DNA of 64,000 nt, taken from Clostridiales bacterium. Its GTDB lineage: Bacteria; Bacillota; Clostridia; Christensenellales; Aristaeellaceae. The stretch is taken from positions 20,093-84,092 of the forward strand of contig SFJH01000006.1 in NCBI GenBank assembly GCA_004555155.1, written 5' to 3'. How positions within the stretch are numbered: the first letter of the stretch is position 1; every line of letters begins with the position of its first letter. Below, piece by piece: positions 33,694 through 41,858 of this stretch. The notes under the pieces are model-generated. The model had not been told where the DNA came from, searched no databases, and worked only from the letters and a program-made list of their open reading frames with translations. Position numbers and translations under genes: made by a program.

Positions 33694-34893
33694 TCAGCCG
33701 CTGTATCGGACCCAGTACTTGTCCTTGGCCAGATTGCCCCGGGTGACGCTCTGGGCGGCCTTGTTGACGGGAATCTCAAAGTAGTAGCAGAAGTAGTACG
33801 CCGCGTCGTAGGCGCCGGCGGGCGTGTCCGCCACGTTCTTGAGATAGTTGTAGGTCTTCACCTGGCTGGTCTCCAACTCGTACTTCAAAAACCACAGCTG
33901 GCCCTCCAGCGTCTTGTAGTCGTAGCCGTTCTCCTTGCACCAGTTCTTCAGCTTCGTGTTGCGCGAGCCGGTCCACTGCACCAGGCCGTAGCCGCCGTCG
34001 TAGCTCGCGTCGTTGACGTTGAAGCTGCACTCGCGCTCGATGTTCGCCAGGATGCCGCAGGCTGCGGCGGTGTTCAGCTTCATCTCCCGGGTGAGGAACA
34101 GGAAGCAGCGCTTCTCCACGGAGTAGCTGTCGTTGTGGATGTAATCCTCCGGCGCGGGCGTGGGCGCAGGCGTGGGCGCGTGCTCCCCGGCGGCGATCCG
34201 CTTCATGTCCGCGATCTTCGCGAAGCCCTTGCGGCCGTTCAGCTCGATGTACGCCCATCCGGCGCTGTTGTAGGCCTGCACGGTGACGGTCGTACCCTTC
34301 TTCACCGATCCCAGACAGGCCGACGCGGTGCTGGCGGACTTGTACACCCGCATGCCCGACGCGACGACCTCCGCGGGGAAGGTCTCGGTCACGACGCTCG
34401 GCGTCTCCGGCGCGGCGGGCGCGTCCGGCTCCGCTTCGGCGGAGACGGTCAGGTGCGCCTTGTTCATATAGGCCACCACGCCGCTGCGCTCCACCATCGC
34501 CCAGGCGCCGTTCGTGGCCAGCAGATTGACCGCCGTGCCCTTCTTCACCTTCAGCGTCCGGCTCGAAAGGGACGGCTTCTGGAAGACGTAAGTATTGACG
34601 TTCACCTCGGCGGGCGTGGCGATGGCGGAGATCGCCGCCATGTCGCGCACGGCGGCATAGCCCTCGCGGTCGCCCTGCGTGATCCTCGCCACGCCGTTTT
34701 CATAGGACTCCACCGTCACCACCGCGGTCTGCGCGAGCGTCGCCACGTTCCAGGTGCAGGCCTCGTCGGCGTACACCTTCATGCTCTTTGCGGTCACGAT
34801 CGCGGAAAACGGCTCCGCCTCCGCCGGCGCGCACAGGATCAGCAGCGCCGCCAGTCCCGCCGCCAGCCTTCGCGTGATCGTTCGGAAATTCAT
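33694..34893 (-). CDS. secreted SH3-domain protein with phage-tail-lysozyme-like domain
   Basis: A 399-residue exported protein. A signal peptide (to about A-E-A, residue 26) is followed by three bacterial SH3-like repeats (about 28-85, 95-150, 170-232) and a short Pro/Thr linker (THAPTPAPTPAPE-like). The C-terminal domain is KLNTAAACGILANIERECSF followed by NVNDASYDGGYGLVQWTGSR, matching the phage tail lysozyme pattern with catalytic Glu in the N-I-E-R-E segment. It probably binds and cleaves peptidoglycan outside the membrane. GAAGGGG precedes the ATG. No other phage gene is nearby. Confidence 0.88.
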   Translation of the reverse strand: MNFRTITRRLAAGLAALLILCAPAEAEPFSAIVTAKSMKVYADEACTWNVATLAQTAVVTVESYENGVARITQGDREGYAAVRDMAAISAIATPAEVNVNTYVFQKPSLSSRTLKVKKGTAVNLLATNGAWAMVERSGVVAYMNKAHLTVSAEAEPDAPAAPETPSVVTETFPAEVVASGMRVYKSASTASACLGSVKKGTTVTVQAYNSAGWAYIELNGRKGFAKIADMKRIAAGEHAPTPAPTPAPEDYIHNDSYSVEKRCFLFLTREMKLNTAAACGILANIERECSFNVNDASYDGGYGLVQWTGSRNTKLKNWCKENGYDYKTLEGQLWFLKYELETSQVKTYNYLKNVADTPAGAYDAAYYFCYYFEIPVNKAAQSVTRGNLAKDKYWVRYSG

Positions 34894-34942
34894 CGATTAT
34901 TGCCCCTTCATTCTTGGTTTTGCAATCTTTTGAATATAGATC

Positions 34943-34972
34943 GTAATAATTATATCATCGTCCGTAATAATT
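34943..34972. repeat. 21-bp-spaced direct repeat GTAATAATT in the divergent promoter region
   Basis: GTAATAATT occurs at 34943-34951 and again at 34964-34972, two helical turns apart, spanning the -10 and spacer of the lysozyme-gene promoter and ending beside its -35. The spacing suits a dimeric regulator; no regulator is identified. Confidence 0.55.
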
Positions 34973-34978
34973 TGTCAA
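34949..34978 (-). promoter_or_regulatory. promoter of the lysozyme-like gene
   Basis: TTGACA (34973-34978), 18-base spacer, TATAAT (34949-34954) on the minus strand. The -35 boxes of this and the divergent promoter are only 6 bases apart. Confidence 0.75.
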
Positions 34979-34984
34979 CATCTG

Positions 34985-35013
34985 TTGCCAAGTCACAAAA
35001 AAGTCGTTATAAT
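34985..35013 (+). promoter_or_regulatory. promoter of the FGGY kinase operon
   Basis: TTGCCA (34985-34990), 17-base spacer, TATAAT (35008-35013), 31 bases before the ATG at 35045. Confidence 0.75.
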
Positions 35014-35044
35014 AGACACAGTGAGCATGAAAGGAGATTTTTCG

Positions 35045-36493
35045 ATGCTTTATATGGGAATCGACGTGGGCACGCAGGGCGTGCGCTGCGTCATTGCGGA
35101 CGAGCAGGGGACGGTTGCGGCGGCGAAGTCGGCGCCGTTCGCGCGGCTGAACGCGGCGGAGGACGGCCTGTACGAGCAGTCGCCGGCGGACTGGCGCGCG
35201 GCGATGGAGACCGCGGTGAAGGACTGCGCCGCGCAGCTTCGGATGGCGGGCGGCGACACGGCGGACATCCGCGCCATCTCCGTGGACGGCACCTCCGGCA
35301 CCCTCGTGCCGCTGAACGCGGAGGGCGTGCCGCTGTCCAACGGGCTGATGTACAATGACCCCCGGGCTTCCCGGGAGGCCGCTGAGGTGCACGCCGCCAT
35401 GGGCGCGCACGAAAGGAAGCTGGGCCTGAAGTTCGGCGCGTCGTTTTCGCTGCCGAGGGTGCTCTGGTTCCGGAACCATCGGCCGGAGCTGTACGCCCGC
35501 GCCCGCACCTTCGCCCATCAGGCGGACTACATCACGGGACTGCTCTGCGGCGAGTTCCGGGTTTCCGACTATTCCAACGCCCTCAAGACCGGCTACGACC
35601 TGATCGACGGCCGCTGGCCGGAGGAGATCGCCGGACTGGGAATCGATCCGGACAAGCTGCCGGACATCGTGCGTCCCGGCGCGCCCATCGCGCCCGTGAC
35701 GAGGCAGGCCGCCGAAGCGCTGGGCCTTTCGGAGAAGACCATGGTGGTGGGCGGCTCCACCGACGGCTATGCCTCTGCACTGGCGGCGGGCGCGGTGCGC
35801 GCGGGCAGCTGGGCGTCCATCATCGGCACCACGCTGGTGCTGAAGGGCGTGACGGAGCAGCTGATCATCGATCCCAACGGCTCCAGCTACTCCCACCGCC
35901 TGCCCTCGGGCGAATGGCTGCTGGGCGGCGCGAGCAATCTGGGCGGCCGCTGCCTGAACCTGTGCGCGGACGGCCGCAGCTTCGACGAGCTGAACGCCGC
36001 CAGCGAATCGCTGATCCCCACCGGCGTGCGCTGCTATCCCATGACCGGCAGGGGCGAGCGCTTCCCCTTTGTGGATCCGGGCTTCGAGCCCTTCTATATC
36101 GGAAACATCTTCGAGGGCCGGCTGTATCCGGCGCTGATGGAGGGCGTGGGCTACGGCGAGCGGTATGCGCTGGAGCGCATGCAGTCGCTGGGCGCGCAGG
36201 TGGGCGACACCGTGTACACCACCGGCGGCGCGTGCCGCAGCGCGCTCTGGCTGCGGATTCGCGCGGCGATCCTGAACCGCAGGCTCCGGGTGCCGAAGGT
36301 GGTGGACGCGGCGATGGGCTCCGCGCTGGTGGCGGCGTCGGGCGACCTGGGCTCGCTGAGCGAGGCCGCCGGGCGGATGATTCAATACGAAAAGACCGTG
36401 GATCCCGACCCTGCGCTCGCCGCGCGCTACGAGGAGATCTATCAGCAGTTCAAGTGCGACCTCAGCCGACGGCTGAATGGATTTGGAGGATGA
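35045..36493 (+). CDS. FGGY-family carbohydrate kinase (xylulokinase-like)
   Basis: A 482-residue sugar kinase. The N-terminal phosphate loop is LYMGIDVGTQGVRCVIADEQG, the active-site segment ISVDGTSGTLVPL carries the catalytic Asp, and the C-terminal domain has VGGSTDGYASAL and VYTTGGACRSALWLRI. Xylulokinase and related ketose/polyol kinases share this pattern; the exact sugar is uncertain. AAGGAG lies 8 bases before the ATG at 35045. The gene ends in the ribosome site of the phosphomannomutase gene, one base apart, so the two are a sugar-phosphate operon. Confidence 0.9.
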   Translation: MLYMGIDVGTQGVRCVIADEQGTVAAAKSAPFARLNAAEDGLYEQSPADWRAAMETAVKDCAAQLRMAGGDTADIRAISVDGTSGTLVPLNAEGVPLSNGLMYNDPRASREAAEVHAAMGAHERKLGLKFGASFSLPRVLWFRNHRPELYARARTFAHQADYITGLLCGEFRVSDYSNALKTGYDLIDGRWPEEIAGLGIDPDKLPDIVRPGAPIAPVTRQAAEALGLSEKTMVVGGSTDGYASALAAGAVRAGSWASIIGTTLVLKGVTEQLIIDPNGSSYSHRLPSGEWLLGGASNLGGRCLNLCADGRSFDELNAASESLIPTGVRCYPMTGRGERFPFVDPGFEPFYIGNIFEGRLYPALMEGVGYGERYALERMQSLGAQVGDTVYTTGGACRSALWLRIRAAILNRRLRVPKVVDAAMGSALVAASGDLGSLSEAAGRMIQYEKTVDPDPALAARYEEIYQQFKCDLSRRLNGFGG

Positions 36494-36494
36494 C

Positions 36495-37814
36495 ATGAGC
36501 ATTTTCAAGGATTGCGACGTTCGCGGCGTCTTCGGCCGCGAACTGACCTGCGAGGACGTCTACCGCATCGGCCGCGGACTGGGCGCGATGCTGCCCCCCG
36601 GCGCCGTGATGCGCGTGGGCGGCGACGTGCGCCTGTCCACGCCGGAGCTGAAGCAGCGGCTGATCCGCGGACTGACCGAGAGCGGCGTGCGGGTGGAGGA
36701 TCTGGGCACGATCCCCACGCCCGCGCTGTACTACGCGCTGGCCAGCGGCAAGGCCGACGGCGGCGCCACCGTGACCGCCTCCCACAACCCGCCGGAATAC
36801 AACGGCGTGAAGTTCATGCTGGGCCACGACGTGGTGACCCGCAGCACCATCGACCGGCTGAAGGAGATCGTGCAGAAGGAGGACTTCCCCTCCGGCAGCG
36901 GCAGCGTGACGAAGGTCGATCTCCTGCCCGCATACCTGGCCTCTCTGACCAAGCGCTTCGGCGCGCGCAGGCCGCTGAAGGTGGTGATCGACGCGGGCAA
37001 CGGCGCGATGAGCGAGATCGCGCCCGCGGCGTTCCGCAGCGCGGGCTATCGGGTTTCGACCCTCTTCTGCACGCCCGACGGCGCGTTTCCCAACCGCTCG
37101 CCCAACCCTTCGGAGTATGAAAACCTGACCGCGCTGTGCGCGATGGTGAAGGGCGAGGGCGCGGACTTCGGCGTGGCCTTCGACGGCGACGGCGACCGCG
37201 CGGTGTTCGTGGACAATCTCGGGCGGCCGGTGATCAACGAAAAGTCGCTGGTGCTGTTCATCCGCCATCTGCTGAAGGATCGCCCCACGCCGGTGGTGTA
37301 CGATCAGAAGTCCTCGTCCGCGGTACGCCGGGCGATTCTGGAGATGGACGGCGCGCCCATCCCCGAGCGCAGCGGCCACGCGTTCATCAAGCGGCGCTTC
37401 CTGGAGGTGGGCGCGGCGGTGGCCGGCGAGGTCAGCGGCCACTTCTTCTTCGGCGAGCTGGGCTATGACGACGGGCTGTACGCCGCGCTGATGATGGCGG
37501 ACATCCTCGGCGCGACGGATCGGAAGCTGGCCGAGCTGGCCGATGCGATCGCGCTTCCGCCCATCACCCCCGACCTGCGCTTCCCTTGCCCCTACGCCGA
37601 GCAGCAGAGCTGGCTGGACCGCGTGGAGGCGCTGAGCGAGACCCATCCCTGTCGGGTGTCCCATCTGGACGGCGTGCGCCTGGAATTTGACGACGGCTGG
37701 GCGCTCTTGCGCAAATCGGTCACCGCCGAGCAGGTCACGCTCCGCGCCGAGGCCGACACCCGACAGCGCCTGGACGAAATCCTCGCGCTGATCCGTCAGA
37801 CCCTGGGGCTGTAG
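36495..37814 (+). CDS. phosphomannomutase/phosphoglucomutase family protein
   Basis: A 439-residue alpha-D-phosphohexomutase. The phosphoserine loop is GATVTASHNPPEYNG (Ser about 104), the metal loop is GVAFDGDGDRAVFVD, and the sugar-binding loop is GEVSGHFFFGE. It interconverts hexose 1- and 6-phosphates (glucose or mannose type), feeding nucleotide-sugar and envelope synthesis. GGAGGATGAC directly precedes the ATG. It follows the FGGY kinase by one base and ends before a strong terminator. Confidence 0.92.
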   Translation: MSIFKDCDVRGVFGRELTCEDVYRIGRGLGAMLPPGAVMRVGGDVRLSTPELKQRLIRGLTESGVRVEDLGTIPTPALYYALASGKADGGATVTASHNPPEYNGVKFMLGHDVVTRSTIDRLKEIVQKEDFPSGSGSVTKVDLLPAYLASLTKRFGARRPLKVVIDAGNGAMSEIAPAAFRSAGYRVSTLFCTPDGAFPNRSPNPSEYENLTALCAMVKGEGADFGVAFDGDGDRAVFVDNLGRPVINEKSLVLFIRHLLKDRPTPVVYDQKSSSAVRRAILEMDGAPIPERSGHAFIKRRFLEVGAAVAGEVSGHFFFGELGYDDGLYAALMMADILGATDRKLAELADAIALPPITPDLRFPCPYAEQQSWLDRVEALSETHPCRVSHLDGVRLEFDDGWALLRKSVTAEQVTLRAEADTRQRLDEILALIRQTLGL

Positions 37815-37859
37815 GCCCCGCGCTCTGCGGAAACGCTTTTGCGATTTTGGCGCGTTCTG

Positions 37860-37891
37860 CGCCGCCGGGACGTCTCCCGGCGGCGTTTTTT
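37860..37891 (+). terminator. rho-independent terminator of the FGGY/phosphomannomutase operon
   Basis: An 11-bp perfect stem CGCCGCCGGGA / TCCCGGCGGCG with a 4-base loop and six T. Confidence 0.88.
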
Positions 37892-37960
37892 CTGTCGAAG
37901 GAAAACGGAAGAGCCCGAATGACCCGCAGCTCTCCCGAATTCCAATCGCGCCCGTTGGCA

Positions 37961-37989
37961 TTTACTTTTTCCGGCGGACGCGGTATAAT
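37961..37989 (+). promoter_or_regulatory. promoter of the GDPD gene
   Basis: TTTACT (37961-37966), 17-base spacer, TATAAT (37984-37989), 50 bases before the ATG at 38040. Confidence 0.65.
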
Positions 37990-38039
37990 GATCCTTGAGC
38001 GCGCCCGTCGCGCCGAAATCACTGCATTGGAGAGGTATC

Positions 38040-38849
38040 ATGACGCTGCTGATCATCATCGTTCCATTGCTGGCGCTGGCGGTCTTTCTGATGGCGCCGT
38101 CGCGGGGAAAGCAGCGCGCGGCGGACTGGCGCGGCACGGCGTTCGCCCATCGCGGCCTGCACGGCAGCGGCGCGGCGGAAAATTCGCCGGAGGCCTTCGA
38201 ACGCGCCTGCCGGGCGGGCTGTGGCATTGAGCTGGACGTGCAGCTCTCCAAGGACGGCGTGGTCGTGGTGTTTCACGACGACACGCTGCTGCGGATGACC
38301 GGCGATCCCCGCCGGGTGGAGGACGTGCCCCTGTCCGGGCTGCGCAGGCTCTCGCTGAAGGGGAAGGGGCAGATCCCCACCTTTGAGGAGGTGCTGAAGC
38401 GCGTCGACGGACGCGCGCCGCTGCTGGTGGAGATCAAGCACGGCCGGCACAACGCCCGGCTGTGCGCCGAGACGATGCGCCTGCTGCGCGGCTATACCGG
38501 GCGGTATCTGGTGGAATCCTTCAATCCGCTGATCCTGCTCTGGCTGCGGAGAAACGCGCCGGACGTGGTGCGCGGACAGCTGGTGGGCGGAATGGCCGGA
38601 TATCTCGCGGCCCACTTCGGGCGGGTCGGGGCGTTTCTGCTGTCCTCGCTGGCGCTGAACTTCCTCGCGCGGCCCGACTTTGTGGCCTACGACGTCTCCG
38701 CCTCCCGCTTCTCCGCGCCGCACATCCAGCGCGCGCTGTTCCACACGCCGCTGGCCGCCTGGACCGTCCGGGACAGGAACGTGCTGAAGGACTGCCTGGC
38801 CCGCGGCGAGATGCCCATCTTTGAGGGCTTCGCGCCCGACGGGGACTGA
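38040..38849 (+). CDS. membrane-anchored glycerophosphodiester phosphodiesterase
   Basis: A 269-residue GDPD protein with one N-terminal transmembrane helix (about residues 3-20). The catalytic motif is complete: FAHRGLHGSGAAENSPEAF, then GIELDVQLSKDGVVVVFHDD, and LLVEIKHG. It hydrolyses glycerophosphodiesters to glycerol 3-phosphate and an alcohol, probably at the outer face of the membrane or in the cytosol depending on topology. GGAGAGGTATC lies before the ATG at 38040. Unlike the GDPD-like protein at 21985-22626, its HRG...ENS motif is intact. It is a single-gene unit. Confidence 0.9.
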   Translation: MTLLIIIVPLLALAVFLMAPSRGKQRAADWRGTAFAHRGLHGSGAAENSPEAFERACRAGCGIELDVQLSKDGVVVVFHDDTLLRMTGDPRRVEDVPLSGLRRLSLKGKGQIPTFEEVLKRVDGRAPLLVEIKHGRHNARLCAETMRLLRGYTGRYLVESFNPLILLWLRRNAPDVVRGQLVGGMAGYLAAHFGRVGAFLLSSLALNFLARPDFVAYDVSASRFSAPHIQRALFHTPLAAWTVRDRNVLKDCLARGEMPIFEGFAPDGD

Positions 38850-38918
38850 GCCGCCGGAGTCCCCGCCCCGGAATTCTCCGGAACGGCGCGAAGGTCGGGC
38901 TGCGCGGAACAGCCACAC

Positions 38919-38968
38919 AAAAACCGCCTGCAAAACACTTTGTCTCAAGTGTTTTGCAGGCGGTTTTT
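38919..38968. terminator. bidirectional terminator with 22-bp perfect stem
   Basis: Arms 38919-38940 and 38947-38968 are perfectly complementary around a 6-base loop, A-rich on one side and T-rich on the other. It lies between the convergent GDPD and SH3-protein genes. Confidence 0.88.
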
Positions 38969-38993
38969 GTACAATGCGGCCGTGAAGACTCTG

Positions 38994-39491
38994 TCAGGCC
39001 TTTTCCAGACTGCTCAGGGGGATATAGCCGCCCTTTCCGTCAAGCGTCTTGACGTACGCCCAGTTGCCCGCCTTTTTGTAGACGATGACGAACTGCTTGC
39101 TCTTCAGCTTCGTGTACGAAGCCTTGGTGGAGGGCTTCTTGTACATCTTCACGCCCTTGGAGACGGTATAGTACACCTGCGACGTGCGCACGGTGCCATA
39201 GCTGGACAGGAACTCCCGGTAGATGTACCCCACCTCGCCGTCCGCCGTGCACACCAGGCAGAACGCCTTGCTGGTCTTTCCGGAATAGAACACCTTCTCG
39301 CCCCTGCCGAGCGTCGTGATCACTTCATATTCCGACGACGGCCCCTCGCGCAGCCGTCCGCCCTGCACATTGACCTTCATGATCTTCATGGTGCTCGCCG
39401 CCTGGGCCGACGATTCCGGAAGAATCGGCGCGGCCATCAGCGTCAGCATCAGCAGCGCGCACAGCACCGTCCGTAAGAAGTTGCGCTTCAC
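38994..39491 (-). CDS. secreted SH3-domain protein
   Basis: A 165-residue exported protein with two bacterial SH3-like domains (VNVQGGRLREGPSSEYEVI and YYTVSKGVKMYKKPSTKASY regions). The first 30 residues form a signal peptide ending S-A-Q-A-A-S. GTG at 39491 is chosen: it gives the basic start KRNFLRTVL. The longer ATG-started frame begins upstream of the -10 box at 39520-39525, so it cannot be transcribed from that promoter. A second GTG three codons earlier is possible. SH3 domains of this type usually bind peptidoglycan; no catalytic domain is attached. Confidence 0.78.
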   Translation of the reverse strand: MKRNFLRTVLCALLMLTLMAAPILPESSAQAASTMKIMKVNVQGGRLREGPSSEYEVITTLGRGEKVFYSGKTSKAFCLVCTADGEVGYIYREFLSSYGTVRTSQVYYTVSKGVKMYKKPSTKASYTKLKSKQFVIVYKKAGNWAYVKTLDGKGGYIPLSSLEKA

Positions 39492-39519
39492 TCCATTCAC
39501 CCCCGCATATTCTGCTTCT

Positions 39520-39548
39520 ATTGTATCACATCTCGCAGCGCATTTCAA
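39520..39548 (-). promoter_or_regulatory. promoter of the SH3-protein gene
   Basis: TTGAAA (39543-39548), 17-base spacer, TACAAT (39520-39525) on the minus strand. It fixes the start of the SH3 gene downstream of 39515. Confidence 0.72.
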
Positions 39549-39605
39549 GAGATTCCTTTGTCACAAGTCCGGCTGATCCGCCGCGAAAGGCGCCGCGCCC
39601 CGGGA

Positions 39606-40547
39606 TCAGTTGAAGTACACGAGCTCCTCCTCCGGAGGCTTGGCGGGATTGATGGCCAGAGCGATCAGGTTGATGCCGTCGCGGTTGTGCAGCGCGCTGA
39701 ATCCGGCCTCCACTTTGGCGGTGAGCATGATCCAGGCGTTTTCCTTGGGCAGCTCGCCCTTGCACTGGCAGATGTAGCCGATGCCGCCGATGTCGTCGGC
39801 GCAGCAGGTCATGGCGTGGCGGCCGAAGACGAAGCACTTCTTGGGCATGTTCTTCATGCGGAAGGCGCGGCCCTTGACGTGGATGGTCTTGCCGTCGTAG
39901 CGGTCGGCGTGGTCCAGCGCGTCGAGGTAGAAGGTGCCGAACTGGGTGTCGCCGATCTCGATGACCGGGGCCTTCACGTCGTAGGGCAGATCCTCGTCGG
40001 AGACGCCGTCGTCCATGCTGCCGTCGGTATTTTCGAAGAAGATGCGGGCGGTGTTGTTCATCGCCAGCACGGTGCGGCGGTAGGGGCTCTTGGTGGTCTC
40101 CGCGGTGCAGCGGTTGAAGATCACCAGGTCGGCCTCCTGGAGGCCGTCGGCCATGAACTTGCGCATGTTCTTCAGGTAGATCTCGAACGTGGTGGCGTCC
40201 ACCAGCGCGATGATCTGGGCCAGATCCCAGCTTTCGGGCTTTTGGGCGGCGTAGAGGTTTTCCAGCAGCCACGTGCTGTTGTATTCGATCAGCACGCGCT
40301 CGGGGCGGTACTCCCGGTCGATCTCCACCAGCCTGTCCCCGGACATGTCCTCCATGTTCTCCAGGTTCACCAGCACGGTGTTGGTTCGCTTCAGGAGCTC
40401 GGCGTCGTACTCCTCCTCGCCCTCCTCGCAGCACAGCAGCAGCGTGCGCTCGCCCTCGGAGAAGCCTTCGTCCTCCAGCATCTCGGTGATGAACTTCGTC
40501 TTGCCGCTGTCGAGAAAGCCGGTGATGATGTAAACGGGTGCGTTCAT
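39606..40547 (-). CDS. G3E-type (CobW-like) GTPase fused to a YcgQ/DUF1980-like C-terminal domain
   Basis: A 313-residue protein. The N-terminal 190 residues are a CobW/G3E GTPase: P-loop YIITGFLDSGKTKF, and the guanine-specificity-like segment ADLVIFNRCTAET. The usual CxCC metal motif is replaced by LLLCCEEGEEEYD. The C-terminal 110 residues (GKTIHVKGRAFRM, FVFGRHAMTCCADDIGGIG, AWIMLTAKVE) resemble the DUF1980/YcgQ domain normally found with the YcgR/YraQ permease. The CC-D-D segment is a plausible metal site. The last gene of a VanZ/G3E/G3E operon; a metal (zinc?) handling role is inferred. Confidence 0.8.
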   Translation of the reverse strand: MNAPVYIITGFLDSGKTKFITEMLEDEGFSEGERTLLLCCEEGEEEYDAELLKRTNTVLVNLENMEDMSGDRLVEIDREYRPERVLIEYNSTWLLENLYAAQKPESWDLAQIIALVDATTFEIYLKNMRKFMADGLQEADLVIFNRCTAETTKSPYRRTVLAMNNTARIFFENTDGSMDDGVSDEDLPYDVKAPVIEIGDTQFGTFYLDALDHADRYDGKTIHVKGRAFRMKNMPKKCFVFGRHAMTCCADDIGGIGYICQCKGELPKENAWIMLTAKVEAGFSALHNRDGINLIALAINPAKPPEEELVYFN

Positions 40548-40583
40548 TTGTTTAGACTCCTTTGGATGCCGAAAAGTTCCAAT

Positions 40584-41852
40584 TTAGATGCCGAAGAGCT
40601 CCTTGAGGGCGTCCTCGTTGATCTTGACGCCGATCACGCACAGGCGGCCGGTGTAGTCCGCGGCGCCGTAGCGCAGGTCGACCTCGCCGGGCACATAGTC
40701 GAAGTGCAGCCACTTGCCGTCGTTGAGGGGCAGGATGCCCTTTGCGCGCAGAATGGAGCCGAAGCGATGGTCGTCGTCCAGCGCCTCCAGCGCCTCGCGG
40801 ATGGCCGCCTCGTCGAACTTCTTGGGGGTTTCCACGCCGATGTTCTGGAACACCTCGTCGGCGTCGTGGCCGTGGTGGTGATGTCCGCAGCAGCACTCGC
40901 CGTCGTGATGATGGTGGTGCTCATGCTCATGGTCGTGGCCGCAGCAGCACTCGCCGTGGTCATGATCGTGATGATGATGCTCGTGATCGTGGTCGTGGCC
41001 GCAGCACTCGTCGTGGTCATGGTCGTGATGATGCTCATGCTCATGGTCGTGGCCGCAGCAGCACTCGTCGTGGTCATGATCGTGATGATGATGCTCATGA
41101 TCGTGGTCGTGGCCGCAGCACTCGTCGTGGTCATGATCGTGATGATGATGCTCATGATCGTGGTCGTGGCCGCAGCAGCACTCGTCGTGGTCGTGATGAT
41201 GGTGATGCTCGTGATCGTCCTCGTCGGCGAACAGCTCGTCGATGGTCAGCAGGAAGTCGGGGGTCTCGATGGTCTCGAGCATCTTGGCGGGCTCCAGCTC
41301 GTCCCAGGGGGTGGTGACGATGCGGGCGCGCTCGTTGTGCTCGCGCAGCAGCGCGACGGCCTTCTCGATGCGGTCGGGAGAGGCGGTCTGGGTGCGGCTG
41401 AGGATGATGGTCTCGGCGCTCTGAATCTGATCGATGAAGAACTCGCCGAAGTTCTTGATGTAAAGGCGGCACTTGGAGACGTCCGCCACGGTGGCGCAGC
41501 CCTTCAGCTCCAGGTCGTGCTCCTTGGAGGCGTCGTCCACCACCTTGCGGATGTCGCTGAGCTTGCCCACGCCGGAGGGCTCGATCAGGATGCGGTCGGG
41601 ATGGTACGTGTCGATCAGCTCGGCCAGGGCCTTGGAGAAGTCGCCCACCAGCGTGCAGCAGATGCAGCCGGAGTTCAGCTCGGTCACCTGGATGCCCGAG
41701 TCCTTCATGAAGCCGCCGTCGATGCCGACCTCGCCGTATTCATTCTCCAGCAGAACGACCTTTTCTCCCTCGAAAGCGCCGCCCAGGAGCTTCTTGATCA
41801 GCGTGGTCTTGCCCGCGCCCAGGAAACCGGAAATAATGTTGACCTTTGTCAT
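40584..41852 (-). CDS. G3E-type (CobW-like) GTPase with a 120-residue His/Cys-rich insert
   Basis: A 422-residue metallochaperone-type GTPase. The N-terminal P-loop is IISGFLGAGKTTL. The metal motif is GCICC (residues 62-66), followed by LIEPSGVGK and a CobW C-terminal domain after residue 330 (FGSILRAKGILPLNDGKWLHFDY). Between them, residues 211-330 are a tandem array of about six 19-residue units of the form H-x-H-D-x-D-E-C-C-(C)-G-H-D-x-D-H-E-H-H-H, roughly 55 His and 16 Cys by count. It likely buffers and transfers zinc, nickel or cobalt using GTP. It starts 6 bases after the VanZ gene. Confidence 0.92.
   Translation of the reverse strand: MTKVNIISGFLGAGKTTLIKKLLGGAFEGEKVVLLENEYGEVGIDGGFMKDSGIQVTELNSGCICCTLVGDFSKALAELIDTYHPDRILIEPSGVGKLSDIRKVVDDASKEHDLELKGCATVADVSKCRLYIKNFGEFFIDQIQSAETIILSRTQTASPDRIEKAVALLREHNERARIVTTPWDELEPAKMLETIETPDFLLTIDELFADEDDHEHHHHHDHDECCCGHDHDHEHHHHDHDHDECCGHDHDHEHHHHDHDHDECCCGHDHEHEHHHDHDHDECCGHDHDHEHHHHDHDHGECCCGHDHEHEHHHHHDGECCCGHHHHGHDADEVFQNIGVETPKKFDEAAIREALEALDDDHRFGSILRAKGILPLNDGKWLHFDYVPGEVDLRYGAADYTGRLCVIGVKINEDALKELFGI
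40863..41222 (-). repeat. coding tandem repeat, His/Cys-rich array
   Basis: About six imperfect 57-base units inside the G3E GTPase gene, encoding alternating H/D/E runs and ECC or ECCC blocks. Array length is likely to vary between strains through slippage or recombination (inference). Confidence 0.85.
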
Positions 41853-41858
41853 TTTGAA

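Noticed and set aside
33694..34893. Prophage remnant
   Set aside because: The lysozyme-like gene has a signal peptide and SH3 repeats, and no capsid, tail, integrase or portal gene lies near it.
34943..34972. Zur operator
   Set aside because: CGTAATAATTATA resembles half of a Zur box, but the second copy matches poorly and neither neighbouring gene is a zinc gene; the TATAAT box itself explains part of the similarity.
39491..39548. ATG start at 39548 for the SH3 protein
   Set aside because: The promoter -10 box lies inside that extension, so the codon would not be transcribed from it; GTG at 39491 gives a proper signal peptide.
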